Source: Desulfosporosinus sp.
GTDB taxonomy: Bacteria; Bacillota; Desulfitobacteriia; Desulfitobacteriales; Desulfitobacteriaceae
NCBI GenBank assembly: GCA_003513495.1
Contig: DOPM01000029.1
Location: forward strand, 1-64,000
Direction of reading: 5' to 3'
Length of the DNA stretch: 64,000 nt
Below, piece after piece: positions 26,017 to 34,888 of this stretch. Both the position numbers and the translations under genes were made by a program. Under the pieces are notes generated by a model that saw only the letters and a program-made list of their open reading frames with translations, was not told the origin of the DNA and did not search any database. Numbering within the stretch: the stretch's first letter is position 1; each line of letters begins with the position of its first letter.

Positions 26017-26034
26017 GGGTACCTAACGGTACCC
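26017..26034. promoter_or_regulatory. Perfect inverted repeat between rqcP and yabP
   Basis: GGGTACC and GGTACCC with a TAAC loop form a 7-bp perfect hairpin about 80 bp upstream of the longer yabP start. No T-tract follows, so it may be an operator or merely an RNA hairpin. No regulator is identified. Confidence 0.3.
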
Positions 26035-26049
26035 TAGATGCTTGATATA

Positions 26050-26087
26050 TTAATAAAGACAGAGCCTTTAATTAAGACTCTGTCTTT
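26050..26087 (-). terminator. Terminator overlapping the rqcP 3' end
   Basis: Arms AAAGACAGAG (26078-26087 on the complementary strand) and CTCTGTCTTT (26055-26064) form a 10-bp stem followed by ATTAATAT on the minus strand. The upstream arm lies inside the last codons of rqcP. Confidence 0.6.
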
Positions 26088-26335
26088 CGTTCATCCCGAA
26101 TCAGTTCGTAGAGTGTATGAGCTTCGTTGGCTTTTACACTGTTAGGGGTAGACAATACCTGTACTTCAATTACTCGATTTGCAAATTCAAGGATAATGCG
26201 ATCCCCCAACTTGACTTCAGCTGAAGGTTTAGCAACTTTACCATTAATAGAAATTTTCTCTCCTACACAAACATCTTTAGCAACTGTGCGACGCTTAACA
26301 AGTCTAGAAACTTTTAAATATTTATCAATACGCAT
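26072..26335 (-). CDS. rqcP: S4-domain ribosome quality-control protein RqcP
   Basis: Formerly yabO. It binds stalled 50S-peptidyl-tRNA complexes and works with RqcH in Ala tailing (family knowledge). The 87-residue protein is a single S4 domain: RIDKYLKVSRLVKRRTVAKD, EKISINGKVAKPSAEVKLGD and IIEFANRVIEVQVL-like strands. AAGGGGGG precedes the ATG. It sits between hup and yabP as in B. subtilis. Confidence 0.92.
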   Translation of the reverse strand: MRIDKYLKVSRLVKRRTVAKDVCVGEKISINGKVAKPSAEVKLGDRIILEFANRVIEVQVLSTPNSVKANEAHTLYELIRDERKTES

Positions 26336-26377
26336 AAAAACCCCCCTTAGGAATACTAATGGCGCCCACTAATAGAT

Positions 26378-26418
26378 AAAATCAGGTTCCAGACAGAACC
26401 TGGAACCTGATTTTATCA
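26378..26418 (-). terminator. Bidirectional terminator after hup
   Basis: Arms ATCAGGTTCCAG and CTGGAACCTGAT form a 12-bp perfect stem with a 7-nt loop, flanked by AAAA and TTTT. It lies just past the hup stop on the minus strand. Confidence 0.85.
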
Positions 26419-26431
26419 GCCGTCCTAAGAC

Positions 26432-26707
26432 TCATTTTTGTACTGCGTCCTTGAGAGCTTTACCTGCTTTAAAGCCAGGCACCTTTGCGGCTGGAATTTG
26501 GATTTCTTCCTTGGTTTGTGGGTTCCTTCCAGTCCGGGCTGCGCGTTCTTTAACTTCAAATGTTCCAAAACCAACTAGTTGGACTTTTTCACTCTGCGCC
26601 AACGATTCCTCAATTACTTCAAAAACAGCTTTAACCGCTTTTTCAGCATCTTTTTTGGACATGTCAGCCTTCTCCGCAACTGCGCTAACTAATTCAGCCT
26701 TATTCAA
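26432..26707 (-). CDS. hup: DNA-binding protein HU
   Basis: Nucleoid protein of the HU/IHF family. The 91-residue protein has the typical MNKAELVSAVAEKA start, GFGTFEVKERAARTGRNPQT (the DNA-intercalating arm) and a C-terminal KVPGFKAGKALKDAV. The start codon is TTG with AGGAGGGACTCGTT before it. It has its own terminator and precedes rqcP. Confidence 0.97.
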   Translation of the reverse strand: MNKAELVSAVAEKADMSKKDAEKAVKAVFEVIEESLAQSEKVQLVGFGTFEVKERAARTGRNPQTKEEIQIPAAKVPGFKAGKALKDAVQK

Positions 26708-26790
26708 AACGAGTCCCTCCTAATAACTGATCTACTACGTAAATTATATTTCGCGATAAATAACCAAACTCCTGCTTTTTTTAGATTATA

Positions 26791-28245
26791 TTACACTTCA
26801 TTGCCACTTTTTTCTTGGGATTTTGCTTTTTCCCAGAAAGTATCCATTTCATCGAGAGAAAGTCTTTCAAAGATCAAACCCTTTTCTCTGCTTAATTCAA
26901 CCATTTTTAGGAACCGACTTTGGAATTTATGTATGGTATCCCGTAAAACCTCTTCTGTATCAAACTTTAAATATCTCGATAAATTTACAATGGAAAACAA
27001 TAAATCTCCTAGTTCTTCACGAATTCCGATTCCCTCAGCTAAGGCACTTTCAAGTTCTTGCAATTCCTCCTGAACCTTACTCCAAGGTCCTTCAAGATCC
27101 GACCAATCAAATCCTACCTTCGCGACTCTATGCTGGGTTGAGGATGCCCACATAAGGGCTGGTAACCCTTTAGGATCGTTGAAGAAGTCTAGCCGCTGAT
27201 TGTCCTCCTTTTCGATTGACTTAATTCTATCCCAAGTGAGAATAACATCATCAGCTGTTTCAGCTTTCTCTTCCCCGAAAACATGAGGATGTCGACGAAT
27301 CATTTTTTGAATAACTTCTCGAAGTACGTCTCGAATTTCAAACACACCTGACTCGGAAGCGATCTGTGCATGAAAAACTACTTGTAATAATAAGTCTCCC
27401 AACTCTTCACACAAATTATACATATCTTGTTTATCAATCGCGTCAAGAACTTCATAACTTTCTTCAATCAAGTATTTTTTTAACGTATCATGTGTTTGTT
27501 CCCTATCCCATGCACACCCACCCTCTGAACGCAAAGTTTTCATCACTTTAGTCAACTTGTTAAATGATATAACATCCGAGTTTGGTTGTAAGACAACGGT
27601 TGTCAAATGATCAAATTTTTCATGATCCATCTCATAAAGGGGAAGCTTGTCCACTTGTTCCCCGGCGGTGCCTAGAGCCTGCACAACGTATACCCATGCA
27701 TCATCCGGATAGATATTCATAAGATCCAACTTGACCTCAGAGGCAATCAGCTTGTTATAAACTTGAGGAATAACAAGCCATTCCTGCCCAGTTAGGGCAA
27801 TCTCTTTAAGGGCATCATAGTTACGTATTATTACTCCTTCAATGGGATCAAGGTTTAAGACTCGAAAGATCTCATCCACAAAACTCATGGCTGGATGGAT
27901 TATAACATCATACTCTTGCGTAAGCTTTTCTCCAATAAGCTGTACTGTCTTTTCCGCAACCATAGGGTGCCCAGGAACGGCATAAAACACCTCAGAGTTA
28001 TTTTTTAATTCCTTGCGTAATTGTTCAATAATTTTTTCGTACACTGCCTCGAAGGAAGTTTCTGCAGCATAAATCTCATCAAAGGATTCAACACTTATAC
28101 CCTCAGCCATTAAATCCTGAATGCAGGGATGTTGGGCTGTGCGTGCAAAAATTTTCGTTGCACTCTGTATGCGCCGGTAGTTTCCGACAGTTAACTGGTC
28201 TAGCCCCGCAGGACCTAACCCAATAACATGAAGACACGAAGTCAT
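26791..28245 (-). CDS. yabN: Fused tetrapyrrole-methylase-like and MazG pyrophosphohydrolase
   Basis: A 484-residue fusion. Residues 1-220 form a SAM-dependent tetrapyrrole methylase-like domain (VIGLGPAGLDQLT, YAVPGHPMVAEKT). The rest carries two MazG domains (CAWDREQTHDTLKKYLIEESYEVLDAI with EELGDLLLQVVFHAQ, then EELGDLLFSIVNLSRYL), which hydrolyse aberrant nucleoside triphosphates. The ATG at 28245 has AGGAGG 8 nt upstream. Its place between spoVT and hup fits Firmicute order, but the usual yabM-type flippase gene is missing. Confidence 0.94.
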   Translation of the reverse strand: MTSCLHVIGLGPAGLDQLTVGNYRRIQSATKIFARTAQHPCIQDLMAEGISVESFDEIYAAETSFEAVYEKIIEQLRKELKNNSEVFYAVPGHPMVAEKTVQLIGEKLTQEYDVIIHPAMSFVDEIFRVLNLDPIEGVIIRNYDALKEIALTGQEWLVIPQVYNKLIASEVKLDLMNIYPDDAWVYVVQALGTAGEQVDKLPLYEMDHEKFDHLTTVVLQPNSDVISFNKLTKVMKTLRSEGGCAWDREQTHDTLKKYLIEESYEVLDAIDKQDMYNLCEELGDLLLQVVFHAQIASESGVFEIRDVLREVIQKMIRRHPHVFGEEKAETADDVILTWDRIKSIEKEDNQRLDFFNDPKGLPALMWASSTQHRVAKVGFDWSDLEGPWSKVQEELQELESALAEGIGIREELGDLLFSIVNLSRYLKFDTEEVLRDTIHKFQSRFLKMVELSREKGLIFERLSLDEMDTFWEKAKSQEKSGNEV

Positions 28246-28326
28246 TTTGTTCACCTCCTACGGTATTTTACCACAAACTGTCTAAAGGGTATAGAAACGC
28301 TAGTATCATCTAAATAACTATTGTCT

Positions 28327-28354
28327 CAAAAAAAAAAGCGGTAAAACCGCTTTT
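28327..28354 (-). terminator. Rho-independent terminator of spoVT
   Basis: The minus strand shows AAAAGCGGTTTTACCGC followed by ten T residues, 14 bp past the spoVT stop. Confidence 0.9.
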
Positions 28355-28367
28355 ATTTATGTATACA

Positions 28368-28928
28368 TTATTGTTCCATCTGCTTTGCTAAGAACCCAGC
28401 GGCGGTCTCAACTAACTTAACCTCTAATTCACCCATTTTCATGTTAGGATCTTTAGACATAAGGATCACTGCCCCTATTGGATCCCCTTGTGTAATAATC
28501 GGCGCAACTACTTCACTTGTATACTTACACTCTTCATCTTCATTTTCCGGACAGTTTTTGCAAGAGGTATGTTCGCCTGCTAACCCAATTTGAATCGTTT
28601 TTCGTTCCTCCATGGCTTGTTCAATAGCTGGTCCGATTGCTTTATTAAGAAACTCTTTCTTTGATGCCCCAGACACGGCAATAATAGTATCTCTGTCAGC
28701 AATACAAGTTATATGTCCAGTAGCCTCGAACAATGAATCAGCATATTCCTTAGCAAATTCTCCTAATTCCCGGATAGGAGAATATTTTTTTAGTATCACT
28801 TCCCCTTCACGATCTACAAAAATCTCTAACGGATCTCCTTCTCGAATGCGAAGTGTCCGACGAATTTCTTTTGGAATAACAACACGACCAAGGTCATCAA
28901 TTCTTCTTACAATACCGGTTGCTTTCAT
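28368..28928 (-). CDS. spoVT: Stage V sporulation protein T
   Basis: Forespore transcription regulator that tunes sigma-G genes. The 186-residue protein has an N-terminal AbrB-type swapped-hairpin DNA-binding domain (MKATGIVRRIDDLGRVVIPKEIRR, residues 1-50). A C-terminal GAF domain follows, containing the cysteine pair CKNCPENEDEEC. AAAGGAGG precedes the ATG. A sigma-G-like promoter lies about 85-115 bp upstream, matching the known sigma-G dependence of B. subtilis spoVT. Confidence 0.96.
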   Translation of the reverse strand: MKATGIVRRIDDLGRVVIPKEIRRTLRIREGDPLEIFVDREGEVILKKYSPIRELGEFAKEYADSLFEATGHITCIADRDTIIAVSGASKKEFLNKAIGPAIEQAMEERKTIQIGLAGEHTSCKNCPENEDEECKYTSEVVAPIITQGDPIGAVILMSKDPNMKMGELEVKLVETAAGFLAKQMEQ

Positions 28929-29011
28929 AGGCGCACATTCCTCCTTTATTATTTTAGACTAATATTAATTCTTTATCCTTTTTGCAAGCTAAATAAGCTT
29001 AAATTCAATGA

Positions 29012-29042
29012 TAGTATATATCTAGGGATTGCCAATTATTCA
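29012..29042 (-). promoter_or_regulatory. Sigma-G-like promoter of spoVT
   Basis: The minus strand carries TGAATA (29037-29042), an 18-nt spacer and TATACTA (29012-29018). The sigma-G consensus is TGAATA with CATACTA, so only one -10 base deviates. The match to the known regulon supports it. Confidence 0.65.
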
Positions 29043-29054
29043 TTATTTTCCAAT

Positions 29055-29093
29055 GCAAAACAGAAGAAGGCATTATTACAATGCCTTCTTCTG
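29055..29093 (-). terminator. Terminator of the PrsA-like gene
   Basis: Arms CAGAAGAAGGCATT and AATGCCTTCTTCTG form a 14-bp perfect stem with a 5-nt loop, followed on the minus strand by TTTTGC. It lies 10 bp past the stop codon. Confidence 0.85.
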
Positions 29094-29102
29094 TCCGTTT
29101 TT

Positions 29103-30044
29103 TTAACTTATAGGCTGATATCCTTGAGAATACTCAATTTTTGCTTTTTTACGAATGTCATCAAAATAGGTTTGAAATTTAGCATCTTTCGCTTGATTCA
29201 ATGCATCCTGCCCTACTTGATCTTTTACCTTAGCATAGTCTGGAGCGGCTGCAACAGTATGAGCTTCAACTTTGATGACATGAAAGCCAAATTCGGTTTT
29301 GACAGGTGTTGTGGAAAACGTGCCCACTTTTTGTGCAAAGGCTGCCGTCTCAAACTCCGGGACCATTTTCCCTTTAGTAAAGGTACCTAGATCTCCACCA
29401 GATTCCTTAGCTCCAGGTTCAATGGATTTTTCTTTAGCAAGTTGTTCGAAACTTGCTCCGGTTTTAAGTTGAGCTATAATTGCATTTGCTTCATCCTCAG
29501 TCTTAACCAGAATGTGCCGGGCCTTTACACTTTCAGGCTGGCTATAATACGAAATATTCTTATCGTAAAAGGCCTTAAGATCCGCATCGCTTACTTTGAC
29601 ATCCCCTGTAATTTTCTCATAGACCGCTAAAAAATTCCTTAATTCCGGTTCTGTCATTCCCTGTTGTTTTAATGTATCTTGGAATGCTGCTTCATTCCCC
29701 ATATTTTTCTTAATAACCTCTTCTTGGTCTTTTACTTTTTTATCCTCAGGATTAAGTGCTAACTTTTTAACTTCTTGGGCAATAAGTTCTCCTTCAACCA
29801 TACGCTCCAGTAACATGTTTTTGATCTGAGGCAGTGCCTCTTTCCCTTGGTCCGTGTCAAATTTCATGCCTTGTTTTTCATAAATCGCTTGAGCTTCCGT
29901 AACCCTGGCGTCAAAATCCTTTACCAGGATCGGGGTTTCGTTCACTTTAACCGCCCATTTACCTCCTACTAACGAAGAACACCCTGTAGTCACGAGCATT
30001 AACGCCAAGGCCCCAATAATTAACCCTATGCGGGACTTTTTCAT
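29103..30044 (-). CDS. PrsA-like peptidyl-prolyl cis-trans isomerase lipoprotein
   Basis: Extracytoplasmic foldase for secreted proteins. The 313-residue protein from the ATG at 30044 has a lipoprotein signal with lipobox cysteine at Cys22 (LVTTGC) and a SurA-like N-terminal chaperone region (about 30-185). A parvulin rotamase domain follows: KARHILVKTEDEANAI, ESGGDLGTFTKGKMVPEFETAAF and TEFGFHVIKVE. AAAGGG precedes the ATG. It lies 38 bp downstream of mfd and has its own terminator. Confidence 0.93.
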   Translation of the reverse strand: MKKSRIGLIIGALALMLVTTGCSSLVGGKWAVKVNETPILVKDFDARVTEAQAIYEKQGMKFDTDQGKEALPQIKNMLLERMVEGELIAQEVKKLALNPEDKKVKDQEEVIKKNMGNEAAFQDTLKQQGMTEPELRNFLAVYEKITGDVKVSDADLKAFYDKNISYYSQPESVKARHILVKTEDEANAIIAQLKTGASFEQLAKEKSIEPGAKESGGDLGTFTKGKMVPEFETAAFAQKVGTFSTTPVKTEFGFHVIKVEAHTVAAAPDYAKVKDQVGQDALNQAKDAKFQTYFDDIRKKAKIEYSQGYQPIS

Positions 30045-30082
30045 ATAGACACACCCTTTCGATTTGACATGAGAATAGTATA

Positions 30083-33000
30083 TCAAGGAGTTGGTCTTGA
30101 AGCAATGTCGCAAAATGTCGAGAGCACTCGGCGAACTGCCTCAATCACCGCTTCTTGACCTAGGGTACGAATGCGAATCTTGCACTCTAGATTTCCATTT
30201 TGCATGGTTTTAAAGGCCAACGGATAAGGACAAGCGGATGCTAAAGACATCAGTTTCTCTCCCGTTATAAAATCCGTATCTGCCAAGAAACGAATACTTA
30301 CATTTTGTTTTAATTGTTGAATCTGTTCAATTTTCAACGAACTCGCAAGTAATTTGAGGCGGATGATCTCAATCAGGTGTTCAACCTCTCGCGGCGGAGT
30401 TCCGAAGCGATCCACTAATTCGTCTACCATCTCACTAAGCTGTTCTTCATTCCTTACCATAGCAAGCCTCTGGTATAATGTCGCCTTAGTTTGACTATCC
30501 GCTACATAGGAATCTGCCAGGAAAGCGTCAATTTGAAGCTCAATGCTCGGTTCGACAACCTCTTCGACTTTTTCTCCCCGAAGTTCCTGAACCGCTTCCT
30601 TAAGCATTTGACTGTACATTTCAAATCCTACTGCAGCTAAATGTCCGTGCTGTTGAGCCCCTATCAAATTTCCAGCGCCACGAATTTCCAAATCACGCAT
30701 AGCAATCTTAAACCCTGCTCCAAATTCAGTAAACTCCCGTATTGCTGCTAAACGTTTTTCGGCAATTTCCGTAAGAACTTTTTGGGGTTTATACAAAAGA
30801 TATGTAAAAGCTTTACGATTTGACCTTCCTACTCGCCCACGTAATTGATAGAGCTGCGACAACCCAAAACGATCAGCTTCATCAATAATCAGCGTATTAG
30901 CATTAGGCATATCTAAACCTGTTTCAATGATCGTAGTGGATATTAACACATCCATCTCATGTTCGAGAAAATCAAGCATAACCCTCTCTAATTCTCTTTC
31001 GCGCATCTGCCCATGGGCAACTCCAAACTTAGCTTCCGGAACCAATTGACTTAAGAAGTTAGTGACCTGGTCCATGTCCTCAACCCGATTATGCACATAA
31101 AACACTTGCCCCCCGCGTTGAATCTCTCGCCGTATTGCCTCTCGTACCACATCTGCCCTGAATTCTGTAACGTAGGTTTGCACAGGATAGCGCCCTTCTG
31201 GAGGAGTCTCAATGACACTCATATCCCGGACACCCACTAACGACATGTGTAAGGTTCTGGGGATCGGTGTAGCCGACAATGTTAGTACATCGACATTCCC
31301 CTTCAACGTTTTTAATTTTTCTTTATGGGCAACCCCAAACCGCTGTTCCTCGTCGATGACTAACAGGCCTAAATCATGGAATTTGACTGCTTCGGAGAGG
31401 ATCCGGTGTGTCCCTACAATGACATCAATTCGCCCTTCCTTAAGACCCTTTATGATTTCCTTTTGCTCCTTTTGAGAACGGAAGCGGCTCATCATTTCAA
31501 TGGTAATCGGATATCCAATAAACCGTTCTTTGAAGGTATTAAAATGTTGTTGAGCTAAAATAGTCGTAGGAACAAGAACAGCCACTTGCTTACTATCCAT
31601 CACTGCTTTAAATGCTGCACGAAGTGCAACCTCCGTTTTGCCATATCCCACATCTCCACAAAGTAGGCGATCCATGGGACGTGAGCGCATCATATCTGCT
31701 TTCACATCTGCAATACTCTGAAGTTGATCAGGAGTTTCAATATATGGGAACTTTTCCTCAAACTCATTCTGCCACACATTATCTTGAGAAAATGCATACC
31801 CTTTAATTGCCTCTCTCTGAGCATAGAGCTTTACTAAATCAATAGCCATTTCCTTGACAGCACTGCGTGTTTTCCTCTTTACCTTGTGCCACTCGGATCC
31901 CCCAAGTTTATAAAGCTTTGGCAGAGTTTCACCGGCACTACCTAAATATTTTTGTAGAAGATGAAGTTGATCTAAGGGAACATAAAGTCGGTCTTCTCCG
32001 GCATAGCGAATTCCAAAATAGTCCTTAGCGATACCCCCTACTTCCAGACGTTCAATACCTGTAAATTGTCCGATCCCATGGTGGACATGTACCACAAAGT
32101 CCCCTTGTTTGAGATCGGAAATAAACACATTTTTTGGGGCAGGCGTACTAGTTTTTTTGACAACTGCCTTGCTCTCGCGTTTATAAATCTCTGTTTCAGT
32201 GAGAACGACTAGTTTGCCAAGGGGCAGCTCAAAGCCATGGTCAATGGAAAACGGATAGACGTAGACATGCCCTTCCTCAATGGAATCTTTAAGTTCTTTA
32301 CGAGTTGCTGTCACTCCACGGTCCTTCAAGCCCTGAATCAAACGTAAGGCATGTTCCTCATCCCCAACAAATAGTGCCACTACGTTCCCAGCATCTTTAC
32401 GGTGCACAATCTCGTCCACTAATTTACTTGTTTTTCCCATAAAGCCTGTTAAAGGGCGAGCGTGTAAGTTAAAGATTCGCTTTGGAGAGAGCCCAGGAGC
32501 CTGCCTCAACAGCGTAGAAAGTCCAATCAAGGGATTTCGTCCCTCCTGCTTTGATAACTCCTCGTAGGCAATAAACTGTGACTCAGGATGAACAAACCCT
32601 TCACCGCGTTCAAGTTGTTGCGTAAAGTCCAGTAAACGTTCATTAGCCTCAAACTCTAACTGCTCCTTCAAGCGTAGCGGCTCATCCAAAATTACATAAC
32701 GCTCCTTGGAAAGGTATGAGAAAAATGGAACGAGAGGAATATTTATAAGGCTTAAGAAAGGATAGATGTTTTCATCTAAAATCCCTTGCTCTAGTCGTTC
32801 TACTATAAAATCTACTTTGTTTTGCAGGTGTTCAGCGGCTTCGTTTCTCCCTGAACGTTGAAGACGACCGATGGTTTTGCGAGCCTCAGCCCTAATAGCA
32901 AAGCGGAGTTCTCCCAACTCCTCTTTTGTTACGATATATTCCATGGCAGGGGAAATCGAGACCTTATTCTGGGAACGAATCGATTTCTGAGTTCCTAGAT

Positions 33001-33628
33001 CAAAGGTCCGAATGGAATCAACTTCATCATCGAAAAACTCAATTCGCACTGCCTCTCCATCTAAAGGGGCAATGTCTAAAATCCCTCCCCTTAAGGCAAA
33101 CTGACCATGCCCCTCAACCGTTTCGATTCGTTCATATCCACTGGTTGTTAATGACGAAAGAACTTCGGATAAGTTATATCTATGCCCTGCTTCAAATGTT
33201 AAGGTGAATTCTTTCCATCGTTCGGCCGGAAATAATCGTCGTTCCACAGCGAGGACAGAAGCCACTACTGTACATTCCGGGTTCAGAGCCAGTTCACTTA
33301 ATACCCTAATCCTTTCCGAGGTTGTTTCCCGGCTTCGTCCCAATATTTCAAAAGGGAGCCATTCCGTTGTAGGCAAATGCAAAATGGTTTGATGAGGACA
33401 CCATGTCCGTAAATCATTCGCCCACTTTTGAGCCTGCTCTTCCGAATAGGTCAAGATTAAACCCGGTCTGGATTTTTGTAAAAGCTGAGCAACAAAGGCA
33501 GCTTTTTGGCTTCCTGTTAAATCGTAAATCATTTGGGGCCATTCCCCATGACTTAAGGACTGATCAATCTCTTTTAGATCAAGCCCCCGCCGAAGATAAG
33601 TATGAATATTACTCAAAATGATGTTCAT
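30083..33628 (-). CDS. mfd: Transcription-repair coupling factor
   Basis: ATP-dependent translocase that removes stalled RNA polymerase and recruits UvrA. The 1181-residue protein has the UvrB-like N-terminal module, with VEGHGQFALRGGILDIAPLDG. Next is the CarD-like polymerase-interacting domain (GDFVVHVHHGIGQFTGIERLEVGG). The RecG-like motor follows, with CGDVGYGKTEVALRAAFKAV, DEEQRFGV and QLRGRVGRSNR, then the C-terminal TRCF domain. The ATG at 33628 directly abuts AAAGG; a TTG four codons later is an alternative start. Repeat element C lies just upstream. Confidence 0.97.
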   Translation of the reverse strand: MNIILSNIHTYLRRGLDLKEIDQSLSHGEWPQMIYDLTGSQKAAFVAQLLQKSRPGLILTYSEEQAQKWANDLRTWCPHQTILHLPTTEWLPFEILGRSRETTSERIRVLSELALNPECTVVASVLAVERRLFPAERWKEFTLTFEAGHRYNLSEVLSSLTTSGYERIETVEGHGQFALRGGILDIAPLDGEAVRIEFFDDEVDSIRTFDLGTQKSIRSQNKVSISPAMEYIVTKEELGELRFAIRAEARKTIGRLQRSGRNEAAEHLQNKVDFIVERLEQGILDENIYPFLSLINIPLVPFFSYLSKERYVILDEPLRLKEQLEFEANERLLDFTQQLERGEGFVHPESQFIAYEELSKQEGRNPLIGLSTLLRQAPGLSPKRIFNLHARPLTGFMGKTSKLVDEIVHRKDAGNVVALFVGDEEHALRLIQGLKDRGVTATRKELKDSIEEGHVYVYPFSIDHGFELPLGKLVVLTETEIYKRESKAVVKKTSTPAPKNVFISDLKQGDFVVHVHHGIGQFTGIERLEVGGIAKDYFGIRYAGEDRLYVPLDQLHLLQKYLGSAGETLPKLYKLGGSEWHKVKRKTRSAVKEMAIDLVKLYAQREAIKGYAFSQDNVWQNEFEEKFPYIETPDQLQSIADVKADMMRSRPMDRLLCGDVGYGKTEVALRAAFKAVMDSKQVAVLVPTTILAQQHFNTFKERFIGYPITIEMMSRFRSQKEQKEIIKGLKEGRIDVIVGTHRILSEAVKFHDLGLLVIDEEQRFGVAHKEKLKTLKGNVDVLTLSATPIPRTLHMSLVGVRDMSVIETPPEGRYPVQTYVTEFRADVVREAIRREIQRGGQVFYVHNRVEDMDQVTNFLSQLVPEAKFGVAHGQMRERELERVMLDFLEHEMDVLISTTIIETGLDMPNANTLIIDEADRFGLSQLYQLRGRVGRSNRKAFTYLLYKPQKVLTEIAEKRLAAIREFTEFGAGFKIAMRDLEIRGAGNLIGAQQHGHLAAVGFEMYSQMLKEAVQELRGEKVEEVVEPSIELQIDAFLADSYVADSQTKATLYQRLAMVRNEEQLSEMVDELVDRFGTPPREVEHLIEIIRLKLLASSLKIEQIQQLKQNVSIRFLADTDFITGEKLMSLASACPYPLAFKTMQNGNLECKIRIRTLGQEAVIEAVRRVLSTFCDIASRPTP

Positions 33629-33641
33629 CCTTTCGGATATT

Positions 33642-33838
33642 TAGAAAACTTGGCTAGCACCCGAAGACCCTGTCTTCGCACGTGTTAACTTTCTTGCAGC
33701 GATAGCGAAGGTGGTAGCCTTTGTTGCACTTATGCTTCAGACGAAGACACTGTCTTCGCACGTATTAGCCTTCTTGCAGTATGTAACGAAACGTTATACT
33801 TTCTGTTTAGTATTTGGAAAACTTGGCTAGCACCAAGA
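33642..33838 (+). repeat. Dispersed repeat element, copy C, with a second left end
   Basis: Starts TAGAAAACTTGGCTAGCACC and has CGAAGACCCTGTCTTCG. A segment reading TTGTTGCACTTATGCTTCAG, also found in copies D and E, is followed by CGAAGACACTGTCTTCG. The copy ends GCAGTATGTAACG, CGTTATACTTTCTG and TTTAGTATT at 33813. A second left terminus, GGAAAACTTGGCTAGCACC, begins immediately after (33816), so a second partial copy is fused behind it. It lies between mfd and fin. Confidence 0.85.
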
Positions 33839-33850
33839 CCTATAGACGAT

Positions 33851-33885
33851 GTTCTTGACTCGAACAAGGATGTTCGAGTTAGAAC
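33851..33885. repeat. Imperfect inverted repeat downstream of fin
   Basis: GTTCTTGACTCGAAC and GTTCGAGTTAGAAC pair with one bulge around a short loop. No T-tract follows on either strand, so it is a weak terminator candidate for fin or part of the partial repeat element next to it. Confidence 0.4.
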
Positions 33886-33954
33886 ACCGCCATAGGATGG
33901 CAAGGTGCCGTGACAGCGAGAAGGGGCCCAATTAAATAAACCCTAGAACTGTGA

Positions 33955-34131
33955 TTAATGGTATACATTCCTAGGTACAGTTTCCATTTCGTGTACACAG
34001 TCTGTGCATAGTGCATATGCAACATTTCCAACGATATCCATTATAGGGTCCGTGCTGTTGTTGGTCAAGTCATCTAACTCGATCTCTCCGATAATTCGAT
34101 CACAAGTATGACATACCTTAAATATTTTCAT
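33955..34131 (-). CDS. fin: Anti-sigma-F factor Fin-like zinc-ribbon protein
   Basis: A 58-residue protein, MKIFKVCHTCDRIIGEIELD at its start. It has two CxxC pairs (Cys7/Cys10 and Cys42/Cys45, ALCTDC) that form a zinc ribbon. B. subtilis Fin (YabK) has the same layout and the same place between pth and mfd; it inhibits sigma-F to allow the switch to sigma-G. GGGAGG lies upstream of the ATG. A sigma-F-like promoter lies 25-55 bp upstream. It is shorter than B. subtilis Fin (76 residues), so the family assignment rests on layout, synteny and promoter. Confidence 0.8.
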   Translation of the reverse strand: MKIFKVCHTCDRIIGEIELDDLTNNSTDPIMDIVGNVAYALCTDCVHEMETVPRNVYH

Positions 34132-34155
34132 CTCGCAATAACCTCCCTTAACTAG

Positions 34156-34185
34156 TAGAATTACCCCTAGCCTAGGAGGTTATAC
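34156..34185 (-). promoter_or_regulatory. Sigma-F-like promoter of fin
   Basis: The minus strand shows GTATA (34181-34185), a 15-nt spacer and GGTAATTCTA (34156-34165). This fits the sigma-F pattern GYWTA with GgnrANAnTw except for one base. It lies 25 bp upstream of the fin ATG and just past the pth stop. Confidence 0.55.
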
Positions 34186-34192
34186 TCTTAAC

Positions 34193-34750
34193 TCATCTAT
34201 GGTATAGATTCATAGCACGCTCAAATTCCTCTTTAATCCATAAATAGGTTGCCTTTTCTCCACGCCCTAAAACCTCATCCAACAATAAAAGTTCTTCCTC
34301 TGCGAAGGGAGCAAGAACATAACGAGCAGGGTCCCACTCCTTTGGCGGACGACCAACGCCCAACTTCAGTCTCCATAATTTATCCGTTCCTAACTCAGCT
34401 TGAATTGATTTAATCCCGTTATGTCCTCCTGCGCCTCCCTGATCACGCAAACGAATTTTGCCAAGGGGTAAATCCATATCATCCTGAGCTATCAATAAAT
34501 CCCCTTGAGCAACTTTATAGAAATGAACAAGTTCAGCTACTGAACGTCCGCTCAAATTCATATATGTTTGAGGCTTTAAGAGAAACAGCCGTTCTCCTTC
34601 TATCTGCCCTTCTGCTAATAAACCTTGAAACTTAGGGCGAAACTGGAGTTTATGCACCTCCGCCAAAAGATCTACCAGCAAGAAACCAATATTATGGCGT
34701 GTCTCTGCATATTGAGACCCTGGGTTACCAAGACCAACAATAACCTTCAT
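34193..34750 (-). CDS. pth: Peptidyl-tRNA hydrolase
   Basis: Releases peptides from peptidyl-tRNA. The 185-residue protein starts MKVIVGLGNPGSQYAETRHN with catalytic His19, and has LLKPQTYMNLSGRSV, DDMDLPLGKIRLR and GGAGGHNGIKSI. The ATG at 34750 follows GGAGGAGATTTTC. It lies upstream of fin as in B. subtilis. Confidence 0.97.
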   Translation of the reverse strand: MKVIVGLGNPGSQYAETRHNIGFLLVDLLAEVHKLQFRPKFQGLLAEGQIEGERLFLLKPQTYMNLSGRSVAELVHFYKVAQGDLLIAQDDMDLPLGKIRLRDQGGAGGHNGIKSIQAELGTDKLWRLKLGVGRPPKEWDPARYVLAPFAEEELLLLDEVLGRGEKATYLWIKEEFERAMNLYHR

Positions 34751-34888
34751 GAAAATCTCCTCCAAAGCATATTCAAGGGAAACCATGAATACATTCTTTA
34801 AGAATAGGGAACGAGAGAACTCGTTCCGCTAAAGCTCCAACATTGGACACAGGCTTAAACTAAATTTCAAGATTAAGGGGGGTGAACT

